Assembly: GCA_029881435.1 (NCBI GenBank)
Contig: JAOUMR010000019.1
Span: 1 to 42,630 of the forward strand
From: Nitrospira sp.
Lineage (GTDB): Bacteria; Nitrospirota; Nitrospiria; Nitrospirales; Nitrospiraceae
Direction: 5' to 3'
Length of the DNA stretch: 42,630 nt
Shown here: piece by piece, positions 42,541 to 42,630 of the stretch
Numbering within the stretch: position 1 is the first letter of the stretch
Layout: every line of letters starts with the position of its first letter
Notes under the pieces: generated by a model
Told to the model about the DNA's origin: nothing
Databases searched by the model: none
What the model saw: the letters and a program-made list of their open reading frames with translations, nothing else
Program-made: the position numbers and the translations under genes

Positions 42541-42630
42541 TCATGCTCCTTCCATTTCTCGAAAGGAGCGCAGGAATGTGGCCGGCGTCAGGATGCGAGT
42601 ACCATTGGGGTCCGCGGGTATTTTTTTTAA
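42541..42630 (-). CDS. C-terminal fragment of a gene cut by the window edge (PIN-like?)
   Basis: Reading leftward from the right edge, an open frame of 29 codons ends at TGA 42541-42543, with a C-terminus containing NGTRILTPATFLRSFREMEG. The pattern of a strand followed by LTPATFL resembles the last strand and helix of PIN-domain toxins, where a TPxxFL motif is common. With so little sequence the assignment is tentative; it could also be chance coding. Confidence 0.3.
   Translation of the reverse strand, partial: LKKIPADPNGTRILTPATFLRSFREMEGA

Overview
The window looks like chromosomal DNA from a Nitrospira-type bacterium (Nitrospirota; a nitrite oxidiser or comammox relative). The assignment is inference from gene content: two large cytochrome bd-like oxidases of the kind described in Nitrospira, a respiratory cluster with a NxrC-like haem protein, a molybdenum-cofactor gene, a urease operon, and alpha and beta subunits of a 2-oxoacid:ferredoxin oxidoreductase like those of the reductive TCA cycle. 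No nitrite oxidoreductase catalytic subunit, ammonia monooxygenase or rRNA gene lies here, so the sequence does not say whether the organism oxidises ammonia.

Layout. 174-5227 (+): urease operon ureA-ureB-ureC-ureF-ureG-ureD, with no ureE. 5281-6159 (-): membrane fatty-acid desaturase. 6326-7378: two tandem promoters, a secreted protein with an amicyanin-like copper loop, and a strong terminator. 7444-8451: O-methyltransferase-like enzyme. 8563-15667 (+): first respiratory block, with a DUF420 protein, a zinc-ribbon/PCP_red protein, a polytopic membrane protein, bd-like oxidase paralogue 1, a DUF3047 protein, a glycine-rich membrane protein and two formylglycine-generating-enzyme-like proteins. 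15673-16246: three single-span membrane microproteins of 34, 41 and 43 residues. 16331-22550 (+): second respiratory block, with bd-like oxidase paralogue 2, a membrane dihaem cytochrome, a membrane monohaem cytochrome and a dihaem plus haem-b (NxrC/EbdC-like) protein, closed by a terminator.

22625-30307 (+): mobA, a family 9 glycosyltransferase, then argS-tgt-yajC-secD-secF. 30438-35059: a three-PAS sensor kinase overlapping an NtrC-type sigma54 activator. 35137-36596: a small secreted protein and an aldo/keto reductase. 36636-40110 (-): an IscA-like protein, ferredoxin oxidoreductase alpha and beta, and two unassigned small proteins. 40111-42630 is looser and accessory in character: a long stretch without a convincing gene, a hypothetical protein, a small monooxygenase-fold protein and a gene fragment at the right edge.

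How it may work together (inference): the second block looks like a terminal electron-transfer module in which five c-type haems and one haem-b domain feed a bd-like membrane core; the first block carries a diverged copy of that core with likely assembly factors. MobA would supply the bis-MGD cofactor needed by nitrite oxidoreductase. The ferredoxin oxidoreductase with its Fe-S carrier would serve carbon fixation, and urease would provide ammonium and CO2.
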